From Aphrocallistes beatrix (taxonomy: Eukaryota > Porifera > Hexactinellida > Sceptrulophora > Aphrocallistidae): DNA of 64,000 bases. Below, one piece after another: positions 12,801 to 27,359 of this stretch. Both the position numbers and the translations under genes were made by a program. The DNA is taken from contig OY725500.1 of NCBI GenBank assembly GCA_963281255.1, positions 434,001 to 498,000 of the forward strand, given 5' to 3'. The notes below the pieces were generated by a model. That model made no database searches. It was not told the origin of the DNA and was given only the letters and a program-made list of their open reading frames with translations. Position 1 is the stretch's first letter. Each line of letters starts with the position of its first letter.

Positions 12801-15800
12801 TTGATATTATTTGAAACTCAAAATGCTCACTTTCTCTTTGCTCTTATACAAAAATACTCTCCAAATGCTCATTCTCTTATATCAATTCTATTCAGCTTTA
12901 GAACAAACTAATGTTTCCCAAAGTTTGTAATTCCATTCTAAAATATCAGCGACGAAACTTTCGTTTCCTCGTAGAACATATTTACACGTTAATACCTTGC
13001 GATGCAACCGAAATGGAACTCTCAGTGAGTGAAGTCTCGCTACTCCTGAACAGACCCACTGCTTCTCTCAGTATGATCAGTGTGAACACACTGCTAGACT
13101 GTCTCAGCATCTTCATAACCTCAGCACTGCTACGTTTATAGAGCGGGGTACTTTCTAGTGCGTAGAGTCTGTCCGACTTCTTCAACCGCCCGTCTCTAGC
13201 TGCTAGTCCCTCTGGTAGGACGTGTCGTATCTGTAAGTACCCTTCCGTGCGTCCCTTGCTAGGGGAGAGAGTGACGCCGAGAGTTTCAGACCCGTGTTTA
13301 GAGAAAGTCAGCTCTAGCATATCGAATCCTGAAAAAGAGCTTGAGACCTATGGACATGAAATCTGGATCAATCCAGTACACCCTGGGGTTTATCTAGGAG
13401 CGCGAGACGCTCCTTTAGGCGTATGATTTTAAGCTCGAATGTGTTTAGGAGCGTGAAAATTTAGAATATTACCCAATTTACCTTATATTATAATGTTATT
13501 TATCGATTTAGGCGTATGAAAAATTATGGATTCGAGATTAGGAGCATATCTCTGGAGGGCTGTATAATTGCCTGCACTCAGGGGTTTATCTAGGTGCTCG
13601 GCAGGTACTTATAGGTGCCAGTCTGGTATCGTCCGAGGAGCCAAGGTGCTTGCAGTGTGATTCGATTTTGGTGCTGGGTTTCCATCACCCCTGGAATTAC
13701 AAGATAAACCACTGTTTGGGTGCCATTAACTTATATCACCTTCAAAAAAGTGCCGGACTGGGAAATCCTAGATAAACCCATGAGTCCACCCTCACTAATC
13801 CGAACATTCCATTCTTAGAATTCGAACACGAAAACTACGTTATTGTTCCCCTCTTCGTTTAAAATCGAATTTTATAATATTTTATTAAATTAAGATTGAG
13901 AAAATTTCGTTAAAAAGCAATCATAGTGAAGCAATTAAATTCTGACCTCACAAATGTATTAACGTTAAATCCCCATTGAATTAGTGTTATTTCACTAAGG
14001 ACAAATTCGCTAATCCAAACGATTTTTTCTATCGTTGGTAGTAACTTGTTACAGCAATGCGGATTAGAGAGGATGTACTGTATTGAGGCATAGCAGTGTT
14101 CGTATATAATTCCTAGTCTAACTCTATTGTCTTACTTGATCCAGTTTCCTTGTTTCTCCGCTTCTTACAGAAACGTTTTCATCTATCATTCCAGAACTCT
14201 CATCTCTGTCTGGAGTACGGATAACTTCGAACTGGATTTCTCCGGTCAGAGAGGACAAGACAGTGAGAACTTCTTGTTGATTCATTCCTTTCAGGCTGGA
14301 GTTGTTCACTTCTAGCAACTCATCTCCCACCCGGATACTCCCTTGCTTAGCAACGGGACCTGATTTGAGAATGCTAGTCACTAGGATTCCACCTTGTGGA
14401 GTACTAGACGCAAGAATGTTCATTCCTAAGAAACAATTATACTTATAAAACTATGAAATACATTAAATGAATAGATATGTTGCGTTATTATAAGTTCCCT
14501 ATCCAAGGAGAAATTGTCTCTAACTTGTTGAGTAGGAATAAACTCGAATCGACGAAAGGATTAAGGTTTGTCAAAACGTTTAATAATTTAATTATAAAGT
14601 TTTTGTATCCATGATTACTTCAAAAAGTAGTCTTAGGAAATAGAAAAAAATATTCTCAATGTTTTACCCATTTCTTAGAATATAATATTTGATTCTGATT
14701 AACAATATAAGTTTAATAATTTTAAAAGATTAAATAAAATTAAAATATTAATCGAAATAACTAAAGAATTACTGCAATGATCTATAATAGAATTCTAAAA
14801 ATAAACTGAATGGGAATTCTCAATGAATCAGATTTCAGCTTTTGAGTTCTAAATTTATCCAAAGAAGAGCAAGAGTGAGTGTATGCTCTGACAATAAAAC
14901 GAGATGAGAAGAGAAATAAATAAAATTAAGTCACAAACACACTTAACACCTATTCAGTATGTCTGTATTCTGCAAGAAGAAGTTCAGAAGTGAATACGAG
15001 CGAGAGAGAGAAGCGAACATTCGGAAGAACGAGCGGATTCTCTTGAAGCTAGGCATAGACATGAGAGTGAAAGGAAAGTCCTACCAGTCCTCCGAACTAG
15101 AAGAGTCTTCTGACTCCAGTTCTGATCAGGATTGGCGTCCTGAACCGAGTGAGAGTGTCAAGAATGTGAAAAGTGTGAAGAAGCCAACTTTCCAACCTCC
15201 ACCAGTGGTGTACCGACCAGGAATGGTGGAAGAAGCGATCGCACAAGAAGAGAAAGAGGAAAAAGAGAGAAGGAAACGGAAGAGTCAATCGACGGAGACA
15301 AACGGGAAACGGAGTAAGAGGGATAACGTGGGTGTACCGTGTGATTACACATTCGGGAAATGTACCAACAAACGGAAAGTTGTTGATGAAGTGGAAACGG
15401 ACGACTTTGAAGATCTGAAATTCGTGGATTTGAGTTTGGACGAAGAGAGTGGAGACTTCAAGAAATCCTCCAAGAGTGGAGAGTGCTACGAAGAGTTCTT
15501 GAAACGAGAAGAAGAAGTTGCTGAAATCGAGGAGGACATCGCTCTAGTCGGAAGACACATCCGACACGAACAGCTGGCAGAGAGACTGGAAATCCAGGAT
15601 AGTGAGGGGGACAAACGGATTGGGAGGAAAGAAAGTCTGGCCAAGGATCGAAACCGGCGTCACTTGAAGCAGGTGGACTACACGGAAGAAGATCTATCGG
15701 ACGAGGACTGTTTTCTGTTCTGCGAGGAGTGCAATGAACTGTACATGGGGGATTGTCCTGTTCACGGAGAGTTGAAACCGTTAGACGAATCCCGAATCGA

Positions 15801-18800
15801 CATATCTCCTCTCTCCATCATTCCGATACCGAGTCCTCTCTCCCTCAAACGATCTTCCATTCCTGGAGCAGGGTTGGGGATATTCGCAAAGGAGACTATT
15901 CCAATTCGCACTCGAATGGGTCCCTACGCCGGAAAGCTTATCAAAGGATGTGTGGAAGATTTCCCAAACGAGAGTGAGTATCTGTGGCAGATAAAGCGAG
16001 ATCACGGCAAGACGATCTGGTACATCGACGGAGAAGATCTGAGTAAGGCGAACTGGCTGCGATTCGTGAACTGTGCTCGTAACGAGGATGAGCAGAATTT
16101 GGTTTCGTTTCAGTACAGAGGCCGTATCTACTATCGGAGCTACAAACCGATCCGACCTGGAAACGAACTTCTGGTCTATTACGGAGATCAGTACGCTAGA
16201 CAGCTCGGAATCCAGGAAGTGAGTGGAGAGTTAGGGGAGAGTGAGGAAAGGTGTGAAAATGGAGATGGAGAGGTGTGTGTTACAACAGGTACGATTAGAA
16301 TGAGAAGATTTGGATCAGGAGATAAACCGTATAAGTGTGAGCAGTGTTCTTGTTCATATTCTCACAAATATGATCTAACTGCACACACTCGTATCCATAC
16401 AGGGAAGAATCTATTAAAGTGTGAGTATTGCTCTAAACCATTCACTTGTCAACAATATCTGAAGAGGCACATTCGTACTCATACTGGTGAAAAACCGTTT
16501 GAGTGTGAAACTTGTCATAGAAGATTCTCTCAAGATATAAATCTCATAACACACCGCCGTATACACACAGGAGAGAAACCGTACGAATGCTCCACTTGTC
16601 ATAAAAGATTCTCTCGAGATATAAATCTCATAACACACCGCCGTATACACACAGGAGAGAAACCGTATGAATGCTCCACTTGTTCTAAAAGGTTCAGTGA
16701 CAGTTCATCTCTCATAGCACACCGCCGTATACACACAGGAGAGAAACCGTACGAATGTTGTATTTGTAAGAGAAGATTCAACCAGTCTAGTGCCAGAAAC
16801 AGTCATATGAAAACACACAGGAAGTGAATATAAATTCTTCAGACAATATTCAATAGTGATTTCAGATGTTTACGTATAACTCATCATTATGAATGCTAGG
16901 CTTAATAATAAGAGTTGGATGGAGATTCTATCCAATCATTACCTAGAGTTTGTCCCATACTTCTACTCAGTGTGACACTCTCTACGACAATCTGACTGGA
17001 GTAGCCATTCCTAGCTACCTCTAGCCTCTCTAGGTCTCTCTTGCTACTCTCTGTGTCCACTGGGCGAGAAGTGGAGAGGACTAGAGGCTCTTGGATAACT
17101 TCACTTGGAGTACCTTCTGAATCTGAACATACCTTGAAGAAGTATTTAATAATAATAATAATAATAATAAAAAGCTACTTTCTAGAGTTATTTATTTATA
17201 GTATGATACTGGCACAAGAAAGATCTCCCAATTTCTCAGCTAAAAATTATTACTCAGCGAATAAAATTTATCCTCAAAAACCCAATTTATTAACTTGTCA
17301 GTAATCCCACACATTTGAACAGGGAACACAAATACAGTGGAGTTCACTTATTACCAACTCCCCAACCAATTTTCAGGTCCCAAGTGTATATTTGTATTAA
17401 TTCTGTTCCCTTATTAGAAACTTCGAAATTAGCAACCATTTTGTGAGTAAAACTCGAGTTGCTAATAAGCGAATTTCACTGTACTACAACATAGAGTTTT
17501 AATTACAGTCGACTCCGCTTAATAGGGTCACATCGGTCAGAGGACACTTTGGCCCGATTAAGCGGAGAACCCTATTAACCGAAACCATTTTGTATTAGCT
17601 TCTATGTGTGAGAGCTATTCCGATCCTGCCAAAAGTGACCCTATTAAGCGGAGTCGACTGTATATAAATTACTGGGAGTTCTTCAGTGATTGGAGTCTGC
17701 TGTATCGGAGACAGTAGAGCGTCTATATCCACATTCTCCAACTCCTCTCTGCTCATGCGTAGAGCCGTCTCGGATCCTTGGGCCCTAGTCAATTCTCCGT
17801 CCCTTTCATCTGAGATAAAGTTGGCTCTCTCTATCCCAGCTATCAGCTCACTCAGATCTGACTCCAGTGGAGAGTCCATCTCGTTGCTATCAGAACTCTG
17901 ATTCATTTCCTGGAAGAGAAGGACGCTACTGTCTGTCTGATAGCTAGGAGATCTGGGCTCCAGTCTAGAAATATGAAATAATAAACTCTGCAATTTCATT
18001 TTGTCAGCATGTTTTGCTACTTTTGAGGCAAGGTGTGAAAATATGAACAATCGTTACATCTGGTACAAAACCACTCCATATAAGGAATTTTTGTCCCAAA
18101 TTTGGTAAGAATCGGTCAAGTAGATTTTCAAATAACCTCCCAACGGAAGAAAATACATCTAAAAATGCTATATAAAAATGAGTCTAGGCGCATAGAAAAA
18201 TGGTGACGTCCATTTAGGCGTATGACTTTAGAAAGTTGGATGAAATACTGGTCTCAACAATTGGTATCTAGATTCTGAATGAGTACTGCCATAACTCAAC
18301 CATTAGAGATACAGTTGAAATCGTTTTTTTTGTTACCAAATCTTTGTAGTATAAATTGTTTTATTCATTTAATTTTATTATCAAATATTCAGACATCTTT
18401 GTATATCGTTTTTTTACTTTTACTTTTCAGTCAAATGGGCAAAATACACCGAATTCGACTGTATCTTAAGATATTTTCTTTCCTTCAGGCGTATCTAAAT
18501 GAAGACTCACAAAAGATTGAGTTAGAATTGTACCCAATCAATCTTTCATTCTACAAACACACTTCTTTCCCATCCAAGCATCACTCCTCAAAACAAGGAG
18601 ATTCCATGGGAGTCAGTTTCCAGAGCGTAGTTCAGTATCTGATGAACCTCAGTGGTACCTCTAGCCATCCCACTGGACAGCCACAGAACTTGAATGCTCC
18701 TGGAGTGATTAACCCTATCTACAGACAGCATTCCTATTATGGGGCGTTTAGTAGGTTAGTTGTTATTGTTGTTTAGTGATACTTTCGAGTAATAATTTTA

Positions 18801-21800
18801 ATGTTTTCTGGTTGATAATTAATATTTATTTGTATAGCTTCTTACTATTAAGATTCTCATTCTGGTTTTCTTGTTTAAGATGAGACTGTATATTTTGATC
18901 AGAAAAATTAAGAATTTCGATACTAATAATGCGAATTCCTCGTTTCTGATCATAAATGTACATTGCTTTTCTGATAATAATTCTTGATATTTTCTGATCA
19001 AAATATAGTCTCTTTAAGATGACCAATAAGCAGTGTAGCGAGGTTAACCTATAGAAACCAGTGCAATGTATTAGGTCCTACTCTATATCTATAAATAAAT
19101 AACTCCGTCGTTCTCGAACTTTCCACTGCATACCACCATAACAACCATATTAAATAACCACAAAATACACCATTAGAGAACCCCAAGAGTCAAAAGGGAA
19201 ATCCACAAACAGGACGTTAGGATTGACTCATGTCATAACAACATCCATGGTCCAGGAATACATTTGAGTAAATATGGCATGCAACTGCCCTAATCGTCAA
19301 TTAAGATTAAAGAGGATGTGATCTTATAAATTTGCATAATTATTCAAACTTTAATTTATCCTAAATATAGTCAAAATATGATATTTAAGTACATTGAAAG
19401 AGTAATTTCTGAGTGTAGATAAAGTTCCACAAGGAGATATCCTTTCAGAAACATGACACACTCCTGCTTCAAGGAAACTAGCCACAAACCTACCAGTCAT
19501 TCTCTAATCAGTCTCTCCCTCTCACTACGACACAACACACACTTTCAGTTCATGATACCAACACACTTCTCATCTGATATAAATATACACTCAGTAAACA
19601 ATTCATTAACTCAAATCAAACAAAGGAACAATCAATGGCTTCAAGATTCCCTGAGAGCGAACCTTCCCTCCATTCCAATCCATTTGAAAGAGCAGAACTC
19701 CTCATCAAATCCACCTTCAACTCCCTGATGAAGAAACTGGAAGAGAGGAGGGACCAGCTGCTGGTAGAGCTGCATGAGATGAGTGCTAACTACTTCAGCA
19801 AAGAGGAGACGAGACAGAAACAGATGAAGGATCTGGATCAGCTGATTGCAAAAATTCAAGAGGCGACTATTGAGCAGAATCTCATAGTCGATTTACAAGA
19901 ACAACAAATTCAAAAGATGAAAAATGAAAAGGAACAATTCCAACATCCAACTCCTACCTCATTTCTTCACTTCGACACATCCCTCCTGGAGGATCTATTA
20001 CAAAATATAGAGAAGTTTGGATCTCTACAAGATATAGCTCCCATATACCGCACGAAAGTACATCCTATTAGGTCTATAGGCAAGCAAGGGAAGGGTAGAG
20101 TAGAACTAAATGGTCCATGTGGTGTAGCGATAGATGGGAAAGGAAATATATTCATAGCTGACACGTATAACGGTAGAATTCAGTTAGTTAGCTTGGAGGG
20201 TCAGTTTATTCAAGAATTTGGTAAGGGAGTGTTAATTTGGCCTTACTCCATAGCTCTATACAATGATTGGTTGTTTGTAACTGATTTAGATCTGATGAAT
20301 AAAGTCCTAAAATATAAAACACAAAACTATAAATTAGAATGTAAGAGTGAGTTAGAACTTAATCGTCCATTTGGTATAACAGTAGATAATAATGAAGTGT
20401 TTGTAGTAGATCGTAATGATAATAGAATAGTAGTGCTAAGCTTAGATCTTAAATTTGTTAGAGAATTAGGAAATAAGAAGTTAGTAAAGCCAAAAGATGT
20501 TAAAGTAAATAATAATAAAGTGTTTGTAGCTGATAGTAGTAAACATCATAATGTACATGTATTTTCCAAGTTAGGAGATCTACTGAATAGCATTATAAAC
20601 TTGAGAGTTGGAACTGATGATATATTTCTATGTTTAGATAAGTTTAATAATATTCTAATTAGTGATTATTCAGGTAAAATAATACAAATATACACATTAG
20701 AAGGTCTGTTAATTCATAGTATTGAGTGTGATTATAAACCTGCAGGAATAGCAGTGACTCAAGACAATATTATTATTTGTGTTGATTTTTCTAATAATAA
20801 ATTAAACTTGTATTAGATTTTAGTATTTATTTATACTTAAATTTTGTTGTTGTTTATTTATCTATTAAATCTTGCTCTGTATATAACTCCCCCTTCCTCT
20901 CCAGCGCCCCCCTGAGACAAGCAAACGCCCCCTGGGGGGCGTTAGAGCCCCCGTTTGGAACCACTGTTCTAGGGTGATAAGAATTCACACTTCAAAAGAG
21001 CTGATTATTTAGGGAGTGGTGGGCAACCTGGGGTCTGCGGGACTAAAATTCATTCTCCACAACCTCTTCAAACACTATATAATTGGACCCGCCTAATTTT
21101 TGTGTGAAATTGATTCTAAATATAAATACTGTACTTTATTTTCTACCATCATCATATAACTTGGGCTAACGATTCAATGTATTTCACTTAGTTATTTTTC
21201 CTTTACAAGTATAATTTTTTAAATCTGTCAGTTCTTGATGGCCATAGTATTGTAACTGTAGCAAGAACTGACAGATTTTCGGGCTCGCTTAAGGATTATT
21301 TAAGGTTTCCCGCCACTGACTTAGGAGAAACATTAAAATTGGATTATTTTTTAAATTTATTAAGGGATTGTTGATATATTTACAGTCGACTCCGCTTAAT
21401 AGGGTCACATCGGTCAGAGGACATTTTAACCCGATTAAGCGGAGAACCCTATTAACCGAAAATATTTCGTATTAGCTTCTATGTGTGAGAGCTATTCGGT
21501 CCTGCCAAAAGTGGCCCGATTAAGCGGAGTCGACTGTACATAAACATCTAAGCCTATATGACATCTCACCTCATGCTCTGTTGACTAGGAATAGGCTGCA
21601 GTCTATTCTGCCTCTTGGCTATGGTGAGTAGTCTCTCTAACGGCTCTAAAGGAGAATACCTCCGTATGCCTAGGTCAACTTGTCCCGGAGACAGTGTCCC
21701 GATTATGGCATGAGCTCTCCTCAGGTTTGTACTGGTAATGGGGTCTCCGTTAATGGTGAGTAGCTGATCTCCTCTCTGTAGAGATCGTTCATGGTACGCT

Positions 21801-24800
21801 ACCGAACCCTCTCTCACGTTCTGTAGAAAAGTTTTGTCTGTGGTTAAACAGTCCATTCAGGGGAATTTTGTATTATCAACTGGGTATACAGTAGAACCAG
21901 GGATGGCTTGAAATTTGTTCGTATTATCCTGAATTCGTTCTACTGTATCTTGGTTTATTCTAGTAGAGTCTCCCAAAATGGACAAACTTCTTGGAACGGA
22001 ATGAATCTACTATGTACGTGTGTAATAGTAAGCACTTTTGCGTAGATCCGTGAGATTCTTATACTATATAACCATGAATGGTTTTCTAGCGTAGAATTCT
22101 GAGATTATCCGTAGAATCGTGAGATTTTGTTTCGCTCACTCAAACGATCTTGTGGTTCAATTGGTTCCATCATAACCTGTTAACCATCTCCACTAAATAG
22201 CGTAACGCGACACAATTTGATGGCGGCGGTTATCAATTTATGATGAAACCGGTTGAACCATAAGGCGATTTGAGTAAACGGAACAAAATCTCACGATTCT
22301 ACGGATAATCTCAGAATTCTACGCTAGAAAACCATCCATGGTTATATAGTATAATAATCTCACGGATCTACGTAACATCCGATAATTTCTCTACAACTGA
22401 CAAAGCTAGAAAGCTACTCAATGTATCTACGTTATTTACAGTGCAACTCACTTGTATATAAATACCATCATTATATCCACCAATAGCATCTATGAGTACA
22501 ATCAACTCCAACCCTAATCCTGCGTCAGCTGTTTTGTCCAGTATAACATTCAGGGAATCATAATCAGCTGATTTCAACTCGTTCACACGTGACTTAATCT
22601 TCATGGTGACAAGTCCTTGTTTCAACTTCTTGAATGTTTGTAACGCTTTTCTCTGAGACATTCCTTGGAGACTCATTCCGTTCACTTCCAAGATTTCATC
22701 TCCAGTCTAACATAATCAAATGAATAACCACACACGTATATTAGGAATGGCGGACACTCGTCGCACGGACATTTCGTCGCGGGCAATTTGTCACATGGAC
22801 ATTTCGTCCCCTGAAATGTCCCTTTCAAACCTACTTAGTTCTCAATCAAAACCCTTCTTTTTTCTTTTTTTAAACATATTCCACTCCAAAAGCCGCAACT
22901 TCTGTTCCTTACATATTAGTGCCCGTTTATTTTAGTCTCTAATGAGACGAATATTCCAGGGATGCTACCCATTGCCCGATAACTTATATTCATGTGACGA
23001 AATATCCATGTGACGAAATATCCATGTGACGAAATGTCCATGTGACGAAATATCCATGTGACGAAATATCCATGTGACGAAATGTCCATGTGACGAAATA
23101 TCCATGTGACGAAATGTCCATGTGACGAAATATCCATGTGACGAAATATCCATGTGACGAAATATCCATGTGACGAAATGTCTGTGCGACAAAGTTTCCG
23201 TTTACCGTATGTTAGTATGGTTGATAGTTCGTCTTAACTACTAACTCACTTTCATTGTTCCCTCTATATTGGCAGCTCCATGCTGGTGTATCTGTCCTAC
23301 GTAGATCCCAATATCTCCTTTCCTGGAGCCTTTCCCTCCGGCTATGCTGAATCCTAGCGGCTGTGTTGTGTTGCGAGATAACGCGATGTGTCTAACCTAA
23401 TACCAGTATATCCTGAAATAACACACTTGAATGCTTAATGGGCGCTTTAAGAATACAGTCGACTCCGCTTAATAGGGTCACTGTTTAATCGGATCACTTT
23501 CGGCAGGACCGGAAATGTTCTACACATAAAAGCTAACACATACATTTTCGGTTAATATGGGGCAAAATGTCCTCTAACCGATGTGACCCTATTAAGCGGA
23601 GTCAACTGTAATTATACAGGTGACTCCGCTTAATTGGGACACTTTGGTCCCGGATATTTTGGTTCCGATTAATTAAGCGGAGTTCCCAATTAACCGATGA
23701 AATTTAGTACAGTCGACTCCGCTTAATAGGGTCACATCGGTCAGAGGACATTTCGGGCCAATTAAGCTAGAGCCATATTAACCGAAAATATTTTTGTATT
23801 AGTTTCTATGTGTGAGAGCTATTCCGGTCCTGCCAAAAGTGACCCGATTAAGCGGAGTCGACTGTATTAGCTTCTATGTATGGGAATCATTCCGTTCCTG
23901 GAGACTTGTCCCAATTAAGCGGAGTTGTATTTGTTTTTAGTTCCTTCCATACTAGCCTACCTGGAATGAAGATCTAGCAGCTGACGTCCTTGGTCCAAAA
24001 GCTGACTCTTCGCTGTACTGAGATCTCTGGGAGAGACGGGACCAGTCCTTAGGAATGTCGTAGGAGCGAGTGGAGTCATCTCTAGTCAGACTACTCACTA
24101 GTCTGGTGGGGGTAGGGGGCTTACGTGGATTCATGAATGGAGAATCTTTTGAAAATGAGTTTTCTAAATAAGTACAGTAGAACTCGGTTAGTACGCACTC
24201 GGGATACAACGTACTTCAGCTTAGTACGTACTTTCTCTGAAAGAGAATTCATTTTTTATATAGATGCTTATGTAATATCAACTCGGTTAGTACGTACTTA
24301 CGGATAGTATGTACTTGTTTCCGCTTCCCGGAGGGTACGTACTAACCGAGTTCTACTGTATAACAGCCAATCAAATAAGAAAACATTGTTTTAAATTTAA
24401 AATATTCTGATATTTCTGAAATGAGTGTATGTAAACTAACTTTTAAAGTCAGAGTGTGAGCTAGTCGAGATGCTGTTCGATTCATTCCTGTCAGACTCAC
24501 TAGCTGGTTTATCTGGCAAAACAGCTGATCGCGATTTAATTCCTGGACTCTCAATTCCCACACCTTGAATAGTTCGAGGATATTGATATAATAAATTAAA
24601 ATATAATTTATCAATCACATACAAATATTCATGTTTCATTTGCTCCTCAGAATGTTGTATATTCTACTCACCAATATTCTCAATACAAACTTGAACGACA
24701 GATCTGTTACAATCCAACAGCTGCATAACTCTATCACAACTCATTCCCTGCACACTCACTCCGTTCACTCTTAATACCACATCTCCCTTCTGCAATCTAC

Positions 24801-27328
24801 CATCTTTATAAACAGCGGAATGCTCCATCACTTCATCTATCTTCACTACAGCCAATCCTGTTGATTGTATAGAATAATATAACTCCATTGTTAGATTCTA
24901 GGTGTTATGTAAATAACAATAAAACATTGATAAAAATAGCGGAGGATTGACCAATAGTGTAGTTGTAGCAAATACCCAGTGGAGGTGTGAAAATGTTGAT
25001 AATTTTTGAAAATCAATAATATAATGAGTCCAAATATCGGATTATATATAGTAGTGGAATATTATATACAAGCGCGCTTCGCTAGCTTGCGCTGCGCGGC
25101 TTGCGGACACTCAGTGTCCGCAGAGTCGCCCTGCGGGCGCCTGGAGTTACTCAATCTAAACTGTTTTGGAAATTTTTCCTTCATATATATATTGTAAACA
25201 AAGGTCAACGAATAATTTTTCATATTGATTCGAAAATATGACATTCGAAATCTACACCCCTGAAAACCCCATGTCAACCGTTGAAAGTAAGTTTCTAGTT
25301 TATTTTTGAGATTTGTTTACTTTATGTATCTATTGTAAACAAAAGTAAACAAAATAATAATCAAACTTACTCAAAAATATGATATTCGAAATCTACACCC
25401 CTGAAAACCCCATGTCAACCGTTGGAAGCTAGTCTCTAGCATAATTTTCAAAATTCGTCAAATCGTGTGAAATTATGTACATAAAGGTGTGAAAATATAA
25501 TATACAAATAACCTTTTTACTGCTATACACTATAATATATAATTGAGACATTTATATAAGTTATTGCTTTGAAGTATTAATAACAATGACAGCCTACAAT
25601 AGTATCGTATAATGAATAATTTTTATATAATAATTATATAATAATTATATAATTACTATATAAAAAATTAATAATACATATTTTCATACCATTTGATGAA
25701 TTTTGAAAATAATGCTAGAGAATTGCTTCCAACGGTTGACATGGGTTTTCAGGGGTGTAGATTTCGAATATCATATTTTCGAGTAAATTTGATGATCAAT
25801 TTGTTTACAATAGATACATAAAGTAAACGAATTACAAAATGGGCTAGAGTCTAGCTTCAAACGGTTGACATGAGGTTTTTAGTGCTGTAGATTTTGAATA
25901 TTATATTTTCGGATCCACATAAGAAATTATTCGTCGACCCTTGTTTACAATATTTATATAAAGGAAAAAATTCCAAAATATGTGAAATTAAGTGACTCCA
26001 GGCGCCCGCAGGGCGACTTTGTGGACACGCAGTGTCCGCAACCTGAGCGAACCGTGCTTGTAATAATTGTATAATAATTATTTAATAATTATTTTAGTAT
26101 TATTTAATCATTATTTGATTATTATTTAATTATTGTACAATTATTATAGGTATAGTAGCCCTGCGAGTTCTTGGGAGTAACATAAACATTGCGTTTTAAT
26201 ATACAGTCGACTCTCGTTAACACGTATACCAAGGGACCGTGGAGATTTGTACTCCTTAATCCGGAGTTCGTATTAACCGATGTATTTAGTATTGAAAACG
26301 CACTGAAGGGGACCCACAAATCGTACTTATTATCCGATATTTCGTCTTATCCGTGTTCGTGTTAACCGGAGTTCGTTTGTATATATTTTGCCATAAATTA
26401 GGTTGGGGAATCAAAACTTGTACTTCTTATCCGTGTTCGTATTAACGAGAGTCGACTGTATAAGATAACATCCCGTTGAGATCTCATTTATAGTTTGTAA
26501 TAGTAAAGGTGTGAGATTATGAATATAGTACATATTCAACTATACCTGATTCTGAGTTCGCTTTTGAAAGCACCAATCCCATTTCTCCCTTCCCTTTCCT
26601 TATAAGGAATTTGTCAGATCTCTCTACACTATCTCTGATACTATCAGATTCTGTGACATCTGACTTCTGTCGTGTTAACCTCCTCACTATGCGAGACACA
26701 TCTTCTAGATCACCAACACCTAACAACAAACATATATATAGATCACCAACACCTAACAACAAACATATATATAGATCACCAACACCTAACAACAAAAAAC
26801 ATTTCGAATATTTCGAATTATATATATATATACAAGCGCGCTTCGCTTGCTAGCGCTGCGCGGCTGGCGGACACTTTGTGTCCGCCGGAGGCTCCCTTCG
26901 AACGCCTGGAAGTAACATTGGTTAATTATAAGGGAGATATCATCTCTAAATATGTCCATCTTAGTTTTAAAATCGATATCACTCGAAAATCACCAAATTT
27001 GTCAATTTTAAAATTTTTGATGCGTAATGATGACGTCATAACAAAGTGATGAGTCATCATTTTTTGATGATAGTCCCATAATATGTGAGGTATGTTAGTA
27101 TACAGATTCTATTAAAATTTCAGCCTTCTATCTCCTATAATGGCTGAGTTATGCTCGAATAACTGTGTTGCTTAACTTTTTAAAATGTGACAATGACGTC
27201 ATAATTCCATGATGAGTCGACATTTTGCTCTGAGCTCAGAACTTACTGGAGCCATAGCCAAAAGACTCCCACTTGCCAAAAATTAGCTTTCTATGACCCG
27301 CAGTTTCTTTAATCAATTCGTTACAGAG

Positions 27329-27359
<31 letters not shown>

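Larger units (their letters stand above)
14514..17080 (+). repeat. Right arm of the 2.57-kb inverted repeat
   Basis: Reverse-complement partner of 7567-10140. The outer end lies inside the PATJ exon 16943-17132, and the inner end is an antisense truncated copy of the exon at 10079-10235. Confidence 0.88.
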
